From IMG/VR virus record IMGVR_UViG_3300032294_003279, positions 1 through 39,541 of that record: DNA of 39,541 bases; one strand, 5' to 3'. The stretch comes from a virus. Positions 31,675 through 39,012 of this stretch are shown here, piece after piece. The translations under genes were made by a program, and so were the position numbers. The first letter of the stretch is position 1, and every line of letters starts with the position of its first letter. Below the pieces are notes generated by a model. The model did no database searches and was not told where the DNA came from. It saw nothing but the letters and a program-made list of their open reading frames with translations.

Positions 31675-32133
31675 ATGACACCCACCAAGGAACTGATTGC
31701 AATCGATCCGGGAAAGTCCGGAGGGATTGCATGGAAGATGGCCTACGGCGCGCGAGCCGTGGCGATGCCGGCCACGGAGCCGGACATCGCACAGAAATTA
31801 AAGGAGATCTATTATCACCTGGACAAACCTACTGTCCTGATCGAGGAGGTGGGCGGCTACATCGGGAGGCCGCAGCCGGGTTCAGCCATGTTTACTTTTG
31901 GTCGCAATTTCGGGTTCTTGTTAGGCGTTCTGACCTGCCTCTCGGCCAGGATCGTTCTGGTCCGACCTCAAAGATGGCAAAGCTTCTTAGGGCTTGGAAC
32001 GAGCGACGGGAACCGAACCAAGTGGAAAAACAAGTTAAAGTCAAAGGCTCAGAACCTTTTTCCAGATCTTGACGTAACCTTGGCAATATCAGACGCTTTA
32101 TTACTTTTGGAATACGGGAGAAAGACAGAATAG
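31675..32133 (+). CDS. RuvC-like Holliday junction resolvase
   Basis: This 152-residue protein has the RNase H-fold pattern of RuvC and its phage relatives. Strand 1 carries Asp 11 (LIAIDPGKSGGIAW), a later strand has Glu 57/58 (VLIEEVGG), and the C-terminal helix has Asp 140 (AISDALLLLEYG). The central Gly/Phe-rich loop (SAMFTFGRNFGFLLGVL) fits as well. It would cut branched DNA formed in replication or recombination, before packaging. The ribosome binding site GAAAGGA lies just upstream of ATG 31675; a nearby ATG 31671 is in another frame. It is followed immediately by the helicase gene (TAGATG), giving a replication and recombination operon. Confidence 0.82.
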   Translation: MTPTKELIAIDPGKSGGIAWKMAYGARAVAMPATEPDIAQKLKEIYYHLDKPTVLIEEVGGYIGRPQPGSAMFTFGRNFGFLLGVLTCLSARIVLVRPQRWQSFLGLGTSDGNRTKWKNKLKSKAQNLFPDLDVTLAISDALLLLEYGRKTE

Positions 32134-33402
32134 ATGGAACTGTATGACTGGCAGAAGGATTCGGCTGAGGCTCTTTTGGCGAGCCTGCGGGAGCACCATG
32201 TCGCAGCGGATTGGAGCGACACCGGCACCGGGAAGACGGCTAAGGCTGTCTGGGTTGCCAAGCAGTTGGGTAAGCCAGTCGCTATCATCTGCCCAAAAGC
32301 CGTAATCCCAGCCTGGAGGAACTGGTGCAAGGAAGCCGGAATTGAGCCGACCTTTATCCTCAACTACGAAAAGCTTCGGGCCGGCTCCACGCCATACGGA
32401 GACTTTGTTGGTGGGGCCTGGGTATGGTCACAGCCGATTGTATACGACCAACTCTTTATCTGGGACGAGGTCCACAAATGCAAAGGACCTAATTCTCTCA
32501 ACGGGAAGATGTTAATCGCCTCCCGCCCTTACTACACGCTTATGTTGTCGGCTACCTTCGCCTCAAACCCCCTCGACATGAAGGCCACCGGGTATGTCCT
32601 GGGCTTGCACAAATACGCGGATTTCTGGCCATGGTGCATCAAGAACGGGGTTAAGAAAGCCCCGTGGGGAGCCATGTCGTACTTTGGGGGGAAAAAGAGC
32701 CTGGCCGTGATCCACCAGGCCATGGCCCCTAAATCGAGCCGGGTCAAGATTCGTGAGCTGGGAGACAAATTCCCCGACAATGAGGTATTCGCGGAAGCCT
32801 ACGATTGTGGGGATGTTCAAGGCCTATACGACGATCTGGAGCGCAGATTGGCCGAGTTGGAAGTTAGCAAGGCGGCTGACAAGCCCCACCCGATGACGGA
32901 AATCCTGCGGGCAAGGCAGGAATCAGAATTGTTGAGGGTCCCGATCTTGGCGGACTTGACGGATTCATTGCTCGACGAGGGGAGGTCGGTGGTTATTTTT
33001 TGCAACTTTCGAAATTCTCTTGACGCGCTTTTGTCATTGTTTAGTAAATCCGGCTCAATGATCTGGGGAGGGCAATCTACCGAGGAGCGCGAGGAGATGA
33101 TTTCCGATTTTCAAAGCGACAAGACCAACGTGATGTTGTGCCAGGTCCAGAGCGGTGGCGTAGGTGTGTCCCTGCACGATGAGAACGGTGTTCGCCCTCG
33201 TAGTTCCCTCATCTGCCCGACCTATTCCGCCATCGACCTTAAGCAGGCTCTGGGCCGCATCCACCGGGCCGGGGCCAAGTCCAAGGCTGTGCAAAAAATA
33301 ATTTTCGCCGCCGGCTCCATTGAGGAGCAGGTGATGAAGAAAGTCAGAGCGAAACTGAAGAACATCGAAACCCTTAACGACGGAGACATCGAAACGATAT
33401 GA
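32134..33402 (+). CDS. SNF2/SF2-type DNA helicase or translocase
   Basis: This 422-residue protein has all major SF2 motifs. Q/I region YDWQKDSAEALLAS, Walker A SDTGTGKTAKA (about 29-37), DEVH box FIWDEVHKC (111-114), motif III MLSATF (138-142), and C-terminal motifs IFCNFRNS, VMLCQVQSGGVGVSL and QALGRIHRAGAKS (371-383). The Q-A-L-G-R-I-H-R-x-G form of motif VI is that of the SNF2/Swi2 group. Such phage proteins move along duplex DNA and may help replication, transcription or recombination. It lacks long insertions and N-terminal extensions. It sits between the RuvC-like and Cas4-like nucleases, which suggests joint action in DNA processing. Confidence 0.88.
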   Translation: MELYDWQKDSAEALLASLREHHVAADWSDTGTGKTAKAVWVAKQLGKPVAIICPKAVIPAWRNWCKEAGIEPTFILNYEKLRAGSTPYGDFVGGAWVWSQPIVYDQLFIWDEVHKCKGPNSLNGKMLIASRPYYTLMLSATFASNPLDMKATGYVLGLHKYADFWPWCIKNGVKKAPWGAMSYFGGKKSLAVIHQAMAPKSSRVKIRELGDKFPDNEVFAEAYDCGDVQGLYDDLERRLAELEVSKAADKPHPMTEILRARQESELLRVPILADLTDSLLDEGRSVVIFCNFRNSLDALLSLFSKSGSMIWGGQSTEEREEMISDFQSDKTNVMLCQVQSGGVGVSLHDENGVRPRSSLICPTYSAIDLKQALGRIHRAGAKSKAVQKIIFAAGSIEEQVMKKVRAKLKNIETLNDGDIETI

Positions 33403-33575
33403 AAACCAAAACTGAAAAGTTAACGGAGCAACTCCAGTTCCTGGCCAACAGATTCTACGTTCTGGGAGTCCAGTACTTCGAGGGCATCAAGGGGCGGGAC
33501 ATTCCCAAGTGGGAAGACGAGCTTCAGGCAGCCGTCGACGAATACGAAGATATCCGCGACGAGTGGGTTAGCTGA
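33399..33575 (+). CDS. Small helical protein between helicase and nuclease, 58 aa
   Basis: The 58-residue frame starts at ATG 33399, overlapping the helicase stop as ATGA, and ends TGA 33573-33575, overlapping the next ATG (TGATG). The product begins MKTKTEKLTEQLQFLANRFY and ends DEYEDIRDEWVS. It is helical and acidic toward the end, with no known domain. Overlap at both ends with real genes and sensible amino-acid content argue strongly for a true gene. It is under 60 codons and so easily missed. It may be a cofactor of the helicase or nuclease. Confidence 0.75.
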   Translation: MKTKTEKLTEQLQFLANRFYVLGVQYFEGIKGRDIPKWEDELQAAVDEYEDIRDEWVS

Positions 33576-34681
33576 TGGGCGCACACCACGAGTTCTCCCC
33601 TTCCCAGTTGATGTACCGGGAGGCGTGTCCCGGTTGGAAGACCGAGGAGGGCGAGCAGTCTGTCCAGGCGGCGGAGGGCACGATGATGCACCACGCCCTG
33701 GAAACTGGAGACCTTAAGGGTCTTAACGAAGAGCAAAGCCGCTGCGTGAGCCTGGTCAGCGACCTGTTTGTTTCGATGCGGGAGGAGCTTGAACAGGAAG
33801 GCTCCAAAGCTGAGGTCCACCAAGAGCTGAGACTTGGAATCATGGGGCTGACCTTTGGGACCGCCGACCTTGTCCTGGTTAACGGAACCAACGCCAAAAT
33901 CGGGGACGCCAAGTTCGGGTGGAACGCCGTTGAAGATGCAGAAACCAATCTCCAGGGCTGGGCTTATGCCATCGGTGTGTACGAAAAATGGCCTTCGGTG
34001 GAGTGCGTCGAGGTTGTCTTTGCCCAGCCGAGGCTGGACACCGTAAGCAGGGCGCAGTTTTACCGGAAGACCGACCTGGAGCGCATGAGGCTTCGGGTAA
34101 TGACGGTCATCGCTAGGGCCAAGGACCACAAACCGGAAGACTTGAGGCCCAGCGAGTTCACCTGCCTTTACTGCGGAGCCAAGGCCACCTGCACGGCGCT
34201 CCACAAGAAAGCCCTGGTCATTTCCAGTAAATTTGTCGAGCTGACTCCAGACCAGCAGCTTCTGGACATTTACAACCCAGAGCAACTGGCCACGCCAGAG
34301 TTGCGTGGGAAGGCGGAAATTCTGCGGAGAATCTTGGAGCCTTGGTGCGACAAGGTACGCAAAGAGAACTTACGGCATGTCCTTGAGACCGGAGAGGAAA
34401 TCCCTGGTTTCGAGGTCAAATCGCGTGCGGGACGCCGATCTGTCACAGACCCGCAAATCACATGGGAACTGGTCAAGGACCGGCTGACTCCTGAGGAGTT
34501 TGCCGGAGTGACCGAGGTCTCAGTGGCGCAACTGCTCAAAGCCTATTCCGACAAGGCTCCGCGAGGGGCCAAGGAAAAGCTCAAGCAAGAAATCGAGGAT
34601 CGGCTCACCGATGCGGGAATTCTGCAAGGGGGAGACGAAATTCGGTACCTACAACGAACAAAGGAAAAACAAAACAAATGA
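33575..34681 (+). CDS. Cas4/RecB-like PD-(D/E)XK nuclease with Fe-S cluster pattern (DUF2800-like)
   Basis: This 368-residue protein has the plan of the phage DUF2800 family of RecB/Cas4-type nucleases. The start FSPSQLMYREACPGW holds Cys 18. The core has E84 (HQELRLG), D98 (GTADLVLV), D111 and K113 (IGDAKFGW), the catalytic pattern of PD-(D/E)XK. A cluster CLYCGAKATC gives Cys 197, 200 and 206. One N-terminal Cys plus three C-terminal Cys is the arrangement that holds a 4Fe-4S cluster in Cas4 and AddB. The enzyme probably resects DNA ends in recombination or replication. The last third is Lys/Glu-rich and helical. It overlaps both neighbours by 1 to 4 bases. Confidence 0.83.
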   Translation: MGAHHEFSPSQLMYREACPGWKTEEGEQSVQAAEGTMMHHALETGDLKGLNEEQSRCVSLVSDLFVSMREELEQEGSKAEVHQELRLGIMGLTFGTADLVLVNGTNAKIGDAKFGWNAVEDAETNLQGWAYAIGVYEKWPSVECVEVVFAQPRLDTVSRAQFYRKTDLERMRLRVMTVIARAKDHKPEDLRPSEFTCLYCGAKATCTALHKKALVISSKFVELTPDQQLLDIYNPEQLATPELRGKAEILRRILEPWCDKVRKENLRHVLETGEEIPGFEVKSRAGRRSVTDPQITWELVKDRLTPEEFAGVTEVSVAQLLKAYSDKAPRGAKEKLKQEIEDRLTDAGILQGGDEIRYLQRTKEKQNK

Positions 34682-35433
34682 AAACATCATTCGCCAAACC
34701 GGCGACCAAACCCCAGCCCCGTGCCGTTGCGCCCGTAGAAGAGCCATCGGAATCCGCGGAGCTGGCCACCACCGAAACCGCCTCGACCAGCCTGGCCATC
34801 CAGGGATCGGTCGACGGCCAGATCCAGGGCGAGTTCAGCCGTCGGGACCTCACGATCCCGAAGATAAACCTCGTCAACAAGACCGGGGAGCTGTCCAACC
34901 AATTCCCTCCTGGCTCCTTCGTCTACAACCGGGAGATCCTCCTGGGGGATGGTAAGAAGCCGGCGACCATCACGGTCACCCGGATCGCCAAGTTCTATCT
35001 CCAGGACGTCCCTTACGGCTCCGGCGAGATGCCCAAGAACTTCACATCCATCCGTGACGTGCGGGCGGCGGGTGGAGCTCTTGCCGGCGATCAGGACGTG
35101 GAAGAGGGTACGGACACCTACTCCGAGGCCATGACCTGCATTGTGCTGGTCAAGTCTCCGGCCAAGGCCCACCCGCTCTTCCCGTTTGAGTTTGCGGGGG
35201 ATCACTACGCGTTAGCCCAGTGGCTTCTCACAAAGTCGGCCTACAAGGCGACGGGTCGCAAGCTCTTCACGGATTCGCAGTTTGTGCTTCGTGAGGGGAT
35301 CGATACGGCGGCTTACGAGCTGACCTCCAGTCTCCGCACCAACAGCGCGGCCAGCTGGTACGTACCCACGGTCAAATTGGCCACACGCCACACGCCCGAG
35401 TTCATCGAATTCGTGCGCGGCCTGGTCAAATAA
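34678..35433 (+). CDS. Candidate ssDNA-binding or recombination protein
   Basis: The 251-residue product starts at ATG 34678, overlapping the nuclease stop as ATGA. After a disordered Pro/Ala/Glu-rich N-terminus (1-45), it has a core with IPKINLVNKTGELSNQFPPG, then ITVTRIAKFYLQDVPYG, and a second half with strands and helices (AMTCIVLVKSPAKAHPLFPF, then SSLRTNSAASWYVPTVKLAT). DUF2800-type nucleases are often followed by an SSB-like (DUF2815) gene, so a single-strand-binding or recombination-mediator role is likely from context. The sequence does not clearly match that family, so the function remains a hypothesis. No membrane segment or catalytic motif is seen. Confidence 0.6.
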   Translation: MKTSFAKPATKPQPRAVAPVEEPSESAELATTETASTSLAIQGSVDGQIQGEFSRRDLTIPKINLVNKTGELSNQFPPGSFVYNREILLGDGKKPATITVTRIAKFYLQDVPYGSGEMPKNFTSIRDVRAAGGALAGDQDVEEGTDTYSEAMTCIVLVKSPAKAHPLFPFEFAGDHYALAQWLLTKSAYKATGRKLFTDSQFVLREGIDTAAYELTSSLRTNSAASWYVPTVKLATRHTPEFIEFVRGLVK

Positions 35434-35434
35434 C

Positions 35435-35815
35435 ATGACGGAAGTTCCCACCCATGGTGTGCAGGGAGAACCTGCAACGGCCACCCAACCTGACAGTGCC
35501 TCCTCGGCTTTTGAAACAGGTGCGGAACTTTACTGCCCGTCCGTGACGGAAGTCGCGGACATGGCCTGGGACGTGATCCACCGGATCATGTCCAGGGGCA
35601 GCGATAAAAGCGTGTTTGGCCAATGGTTTCACACCGACAGCCGCAGATACAACGCCGACCGATGCATCAACCACATCTGCCAGGCGATGATGCAGCTGGA
35701 CGGAAACCGTCCGGCCAAGGACGCAAACGGAGAGGATGCGGTGGATCATCTGGAACGCGGGATGGTGAGAGCCGCGTTCTTGCTCTTCAAAACCAAGAAA
35801 GGAAAAGTTGAATGA
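35435..35815 (+). CDS. Possible dATP/dGTP diphosphohydrolase-like protein, 126 aa
   Basis: The C-terminal half (FGQWFHTDSRRYNADRCINH, then ICQAMMQLDG, then DAVDHLERGMVRAAFLLF) resembles the PF18909 (formerly DUF5664) pattern found in phages: W near the start, a Y-x-x-x-x-x-x-H helix, then D-x-x-x-H-L-x-x-A-x-x-x-x-x-F-L. This group is annotated as the N-terminal part of dATP/dGTP diphosphohydrolases. The first 30 residues are polar and disordered. If right, it would alter the nucleotide pool during DNA replication. The match is from memory of the pattern and is moderate. It starts 1 base after the previous stop and overlaps the next start as ATGA. Confidence 0.55.
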   Translation: MTEVPTHGVQGEPATATQPDSASSAFETGAELYCPSVTEVADMAWDVIHRIMSRGSDKSVFGQWFHTDSRRYNADRCINHICQAMMQLDGNRPAKDANGEDAVDHLERGMVRAAFLLFKTKKGKVE

Positions 35816-36120
35816 GGAACAAAAAACAAAATAACAAGAAACAGAAAGTCGGGGTCAAGGTGGACATGGACAAGGATCTGGCCAAGTACGCCCAGCGGGT
35901 AAACCAAGACGAGCTGGGGATCATCCAGTGCTTGGGTAGCAAGGATATCGAGATGTGCGAAGTCAGCTTCCAGACGGACGACAAGACTTTCTCCAAGGTC
36001 GCGGATATCGGAAGGGATCTGATCCAGTCCGATAAACACAAGCTTTTTGGGTACGCCATCGTCCGGGCCATCGAGGACGTGATCGCCGAGGAGAAGGGGA
36101 AAAAATGTTCGAGGGCTTGA
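35812..36120 (+). CDS. Hypothetical protein, 102 aa
   Basis: The start ATG 35812 overlaps the previous stop by 4 bases. The first 20 residues are Lys/Asn/Gln-rich, followed by a helix VDMDKDLAKYAQRVNQDELG and a middle region with two Cys. The end is helical (LFGYAIVRAIEDVIAEEKGK). I recognise no family. It lies in the early operon between the possible nucleotide-metabolism protein and the tiny gene at 36123. It has no signal peptide or membrane segment. Confidence 0.65.
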   Translation: MRNKKQNNKKQKVGVKVDMDKDLAKYAQRVNQDELGIIQCLGSKDIEMCEVSFQTDDKTFSKVADIGRDLIQSDKHKLFGYAIVRAIEDVIAEEKGKKCSRA

Positions 36121-36122
36121 GA

Positions 36123-36278
36123 ATGAGGCTTTTCGTATGGCTAGCAACCAGATGGTTCCCTCACCTCACGTTCTCCACGGACCCGACGACTGGATCCGTC
36201 GTTACTATGATTTTTTCCTGCAAAGAGGAAACAGTCGACCGGGTCATGTCGTGGATGGTCAAGGAGGACCTTCTGTGA
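36123..36278 (+). CDS. Small protein, 51 aa
   Basis: A 51-codon frame starts at ATG 36123, 2 bases after the previous stop, with GAGGG about 9 bases upstream, and ends TGA 36276-36278, overlapping the GTG start of the next gene. The product begins MRLFVWLATRWFPHLTFSTD and ends SWMVKEDLL. It is aromatic-rich at the N-terminus and otherwise unrecognised. It replaces the first part of a longer overlapping frame that starts at 36137 in a different reading frame; the ribosome binding site and the overlap pattern favour this version. It is too short for many gene finders. Confidence 0.6.
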   Translation: MRLFVWLATRWFPHLTFSTDPTTGSVVTMIFSCKEETVDRVMSWMVKEDLL

Positions 36279-36532
36279 GCGAGCGTGAACTTAACCGGCT
36301 ACGGGACTTTTACCACGGTCTGACCGACGAGCTGGGGCGGGTGCGCCAACACGCCGAGGAGGCCAACAAGGTCTCCGAGGGGCTGATGCACCTGTGCCAG
36401 GACCATCTGACCATCCTGGGAGAGCTCGAGCAGCAAAACGCGGACCTCCGCAAAGAGAACCGAAACCTCAAGGACAAAATCAACCAACAACTCAAGGAGG
36501 ACGACAGATGCAGCAGTTTATTGTCGGCCTGA
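36275..36532 (+). CDS. Coiled-coil protein, 85 aa, GTG start
   Basis: I choose GTG 36275 as the start, because AAGGAGG lies at a good distance upstream and the codon overlaps the previous stop (GTGA). A longer frame from ATG 36137 has no good binding site and would overlay the 51-aa gene. The 85-residue product is almost all coiled-coil: LNRLRDFYHGLTDELGRVRQ, then TILGELEQQNADLRKENRNL and KDKINQQLKEDD. The heptad pattern suggests a dimer or a fibrous assembly. Role unknown; it may work with the small membrane proteins encoded just after it. The last 24 bases overlap the next gene. Confidence 0.7.
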   Translation: MSERELNRLRDFYHGLTDELGRVRQHAEEANKVSEGLMHLCQDHLTILGELEQQNADLRKENRNLKDKINQQLKEDDRCSSLLSA

Positions 36533-36735
36533 TCCTGGGATGGATCGGCCATTACACATGGGTATGGCTAAGGCACCGCTCGGTGTTCCACACCACCGCC
36601 TACACAACCAATTCAGGGAAGACATCGTACGTCTCGTACACATGGCCGAAAAGCTTGAAGCTTCCGGCCAAGCTCTGGCCTTTCCGCAAAGCCGAGGATG
36701 TGTTCGTGGGCAAAAACCGGGGGCGCAGAAAATGA
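36508..36735 (+). CDS. Small membrane-anchored protein, 75 aa
   Basis: I choose ATG 36508, with AAGGAGG 7 bases upstream, over a longer frame from 36394 that lies inside the coiled-coil gene. The product starts with a hydrophobic, aromatic-rich segment (QFIVGLILGWIGHYTWVWLR), which would be a membrane anchor, and continues with a polar, basic tail (SYTWPKSLKLPAKLWPFRKA and on). It has no known domain. The end, GKNRGRRK, is basic. It overlaps the next gene by 4 bases. Small membrane proteins in early phage operons can act in superinfection exclusion or host takeover, but no evidence picks one. Confidence 0.62.
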   Translation: MQQFIVGLILGWIGHYTWVWLRHRSVFHTTAYTTNSGKTSYVSYTWPKSLKLPAKLWPFRKAEDVFVGKNRGRRK

Positions 36736-36851
36736 TGGAAGCCATCAAATTCATGTTTACCGCGGCGGCTGTCGTTTCCCTGCTGACCCTGGTGGTCTTT
36801 TTCTGCTGCTTTGGGGCCTGGCTCTTTGACAAATGGAGGAAAGAACGATGA
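36732..36851 (+). CDS. Tiny single-span membrane protein, 39 aa
   Basis: The 39-codon frame starts at ATG 36732 (ATGATG, so 36735 is an alternative), overlapping the previous stop by 4 bases. The product is one hydrophobic helix (FMFTAAAVVSLLTLVVFFCC, then FGAWLF) and a basic tail (DKWRKER). A longer frame from 36540 in another gene is a shadow. The ATGA overlaps at both ends make it likely real. It is short enough to be missed. Function is not known. Confidence 0.6.
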   Translation: MMEAIKFMFTAAAVVSLLTLVVFFCCFGAWLFDKWRKER

Positions 36852-37051
36852 CCAGCCAACCTATCCCCACCGCCGAGGATATCCGGCTGGCCCGACTGGA
36901 GAAGGCCATCGAGACCATCGAGGCGGAAAATTTCAGCCTGAAACAGAAGGTCAAGGAACTGGAAGACCAGATTCGATACGACTTCCCTCCCCTCAAGGAG
37001 CCCATCGAAGTCATCGGGTCATGGCACAAAACGAAAGGAAACAGCCAATGA
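36848..37051 (+). CDS. Coiled-coil protein, 67 aa
   Basis: Start ATG 36848 overlaps the previous stop as ATGA and has GGAGG 10 bases upstream; a start at 36833 is also in frame but lies before the binding site. The product has a helix with a heptad pattern (RLARLEKAIETIEAENFSLK, then QKVKELEDQI) and a short polar end. It resembles the 85-aa coiled-coil protein in character, not sequence. Role unknown. Confidence 0.65.
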   Translation: MTSQPIPTAEDIRLARLEKAIETIEAENFSLKQKVKELEDQIRYDFPPLKEPIEVIGSWHKTKGNSQ

Positions 37052-37254
37052 GCGTTGATGTGAGAATCCGTGCCATTGAGGACACGGAAAACGAAAAACT
37101 TCGGTTTGAGATTCATTTGGACCGGTTCGGGGCCACGGATCTGGAATTGGCGGCGGCACAGAGGATTTATCCAAAGGTCGCCAACCTACTCGAGATCGTC
37201 ACCCACGAGGTCGAGAATCCCCCGGAGGAACCCTCAAGAATCATCGTCCCGTAA
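37048..37254 (+). CDS. Small acidic protein before the polymerase, 68 aa
   Basis: Start ATG 37048 overlaps the previous stop as ATGA, with GAAAGGA upstream. The product has strand-like SVDVRIRAIEDTENEKLRFE, then IHLDRFGATDLELAAAQRIY, and a helix PKVANLLEIVTHEVENPPEE. It reads as a small alpha/beta domain with an acidic character. I recognise no family. Its stop is directly followed by the ATG of DNA polymerase (TAAATG), so it may be a polymerase partner; this is inferred from position. Confidence 0.65.
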   Translation: MSVDVRIRAIEDTENEKLRFEIHLDRFGATDLELAAAQRIYPKVANLLEIVTHEVENPPEEPSRIIVP

Positions 37255-39012
37255 ATGTACGCCGTCGACTTTGAGACGACGTACTCCAGTGACGTCAACA
37301 TAGACACGTTTGGGCAGTGGCACTATCTGCGCCACCCGTCCACCGACATCTATCTTGTGTCCATCGTCGGTCCGGACGTGGAGTACGTGGGTCGGCCGGA
37401 AAAGGCTCCCTGGGACAAGATCGACGGGAAGCACTGGGTCGCGCACAACTACTCCTTTGACGGGGCGGTGATGCAAGTGTTGCGGGAACGTGGGGTTACC
37501 AGCGCGGCCCCAAGCACATTTACCTGCACCGCCAATTTATCCGTTTTTATGGGAGCCCCACGCAACCTGGGCGGGGCGTCCAAGGAACTGCTCGGAGCCG
37601 TCGTGAACAAGGACCCTCGGGCCTTTATGAAAGGCAAAACCTGGAACGATGTTGTGGCCTTGGGCAAGTCCAAAGAGATCGAGGACTATGCCCTGAACGA
37701 CTCCCGCCACTGTCTGGATCTGGCGCAATCCTTCCTGGCCAGGATGCCGGAGAATGAGCAAAGGCTTTCCCGGCAAACGATTGAGATGGGATGGCGTGGC
37801 TTTGCGGTCGATTCAGCCCTGGTCGACAAGGGGCTCAACGTCCTGGACTGGACAAGGATCAAGGCCAACGAAAAGCTTCCGTGGGCCAACGACGACCATA
37901 CCGGCGAAGTTCTGAAAGTCTCCGAGCTGGCTCGTGCCTGCCGGGAGGCCGGAATCCCGGTGCCTCCCTCCACCTCCGAGGATGACCCGGCCTGCGTGCG
38001 CTGGGAGGAAGAATACGGGGAGAAGTTCCCATGGGTCGGGGCGATGCGGGACTGGCGAAAGGCCAACATGCTTTTCACCAAGATGGAGATTCTCTGGAAA
38101 CGCCGGCGTCCGGACGGGACGGTCCCATTCGGTTTAAAATATTTCGGGGCCCAGACAGGCCGGTGGTCGGGGGAATCCAAGTTCAATTTTCAAAATCTTC
38201 CCAAGGGAGAGATACATGGAGTCGACCTCAGGGCCTGCATCGTACCCAGATCGGGCAAGAAATTCATCATCTCCGATTTGGCGCAGATTGAGCCCAGGGT
38301 TCTAGCCTGGCTCTGCGGGGACGAGACTCTCCTTAACGCGATACGTCATGGCTACGGGATCTACGAAGCGTTCGCCGTGGCCTCCGGGATTTGGAACGGC
38401 AACAAGGGCACGCTCAAGAAGGGCGATCCGGCCAAGTACGCCTTGGCCAAGGCCCAGGTCCTGGGGCTGGGCTACGGCTGCGGGTATAAGAAGTTCGTTC
38501 TGGTGGCCAGGATGATGGCTGGTCTTGACTTAAATGAGGTAAGATCAAAGGAGATCGTCGACAACTACCGGCGCAAGAACCAAAAGGTCGTCAGTCTTTG
38601 GAACAAGCTCGAGCGGACCTTCAGGGAATCCCAGAACGAGGACTGCCACATCGAGCTGCCGTCGGGCCGCGCCCAGAAGTATTTCGGGATCTCCAGCCAG
38701 ATGGGTCCCCACGGCCGTCCCGACTGGAGGGCGAGCGTCAACATGGGCGGACCCAAGTTCCCCTTCTGGGGCGGGAAGCTGTGCGAGAACCTGGTCCAGG
38801 CCACCGCCCGGGACGTGTTTGGCGAGTGCCTGCTGCGCCTGGAAGACGCCGGTCTACAGGTCCTGGCCCACGTTCACGACGAGGTGATCCTGGAAGTCGA
38901 CCAGGATGTCACCTGCGAGGACGTCAACCGCCTGATGGCCGTGACCCCCGACTGGCTGGAGGGCTGCCCCATCGAGGCGGAATCCCACGAAGCGGAGTGT
39001 TACAAGAAATGA
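37255..39012 (+). CDS. Family A DNA polymerase with 3'-5' exonuclease
   Basis: This 585-residue protein replicates phage DNA. The N-terminal DEDDy exonuclease has AVDFETT (D5, E7), AHNYSFDG (D69) and YALNDSRHC (Y145, D149). The polymerase domain has TGRWSGESKFNFQNLP (301-316), motif A ISDLAQIEPRVLAWL (D341, E346), motif B around KAQVLGLGYGCGYKKF (from K399, including Y407) and motif C VHDEVILEVD (H541, D542, E543). No 5'-3' exonuclease domain is present, as in T7-type and other small phage enzymes. Motif A has L-A-Q-I-E-P-R in place of the usual Y-S-Q-I-E-L-R. It is the largest gene of the early arm, follows small accessory genes and is followed by a zinc-ribbon protein. No primase or replicative helicase was found in the window. 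Confidence 0.93.
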   Translation: MYAVDFETTYSSDVNIDTFGQWHYLRHPSTDIYLVSIVGPDVEYVGRPEKAPWDKIDGKHWVAHNYSFDGAVMQVLRERGVTSAAPSTFTCTANLSVFMGAPRNLGGASKELLGAVVNKDPRAFMKGKTWNDVVALGKSKEIEDYALNDSRHCLDLAQSFLARMPENEQRLSRQTIEMGWRGFAVDSALVDKGLNVLDWTRIKANEKLPWANDDHTGEVLKVSELARACREAGIPVPPSTSEDDPACVRWEEEYGEKFPWVGAMRDWRKANMLFTKMEILWKRRRPDGTVPFGLKYFGAQTGRWSGESKFNFQNLPKGEIHGVDLRACIVPRSGKKFIISDLAQIEPRVLAWLCGDETLLNAIRHGYGIYEAFAVASGIWNGNKGTLKKGDPAKYALAKAQVLGLGYGCGYKKFVLVARMMAGLDLNEVRSKEIVDNYRRKNQKVVSLWNKLERTFRESQNEDCHIELPSGRAQKYFGISSQMGPHGRPDWRASVNMGGPKFPFWGGKLCENLVQATARDVFGECLLRLEDAGLQVLAHVHDEVILEVDQDVTCEDVNRLMAVTPDWLEGCPIEAESHEAECYKK

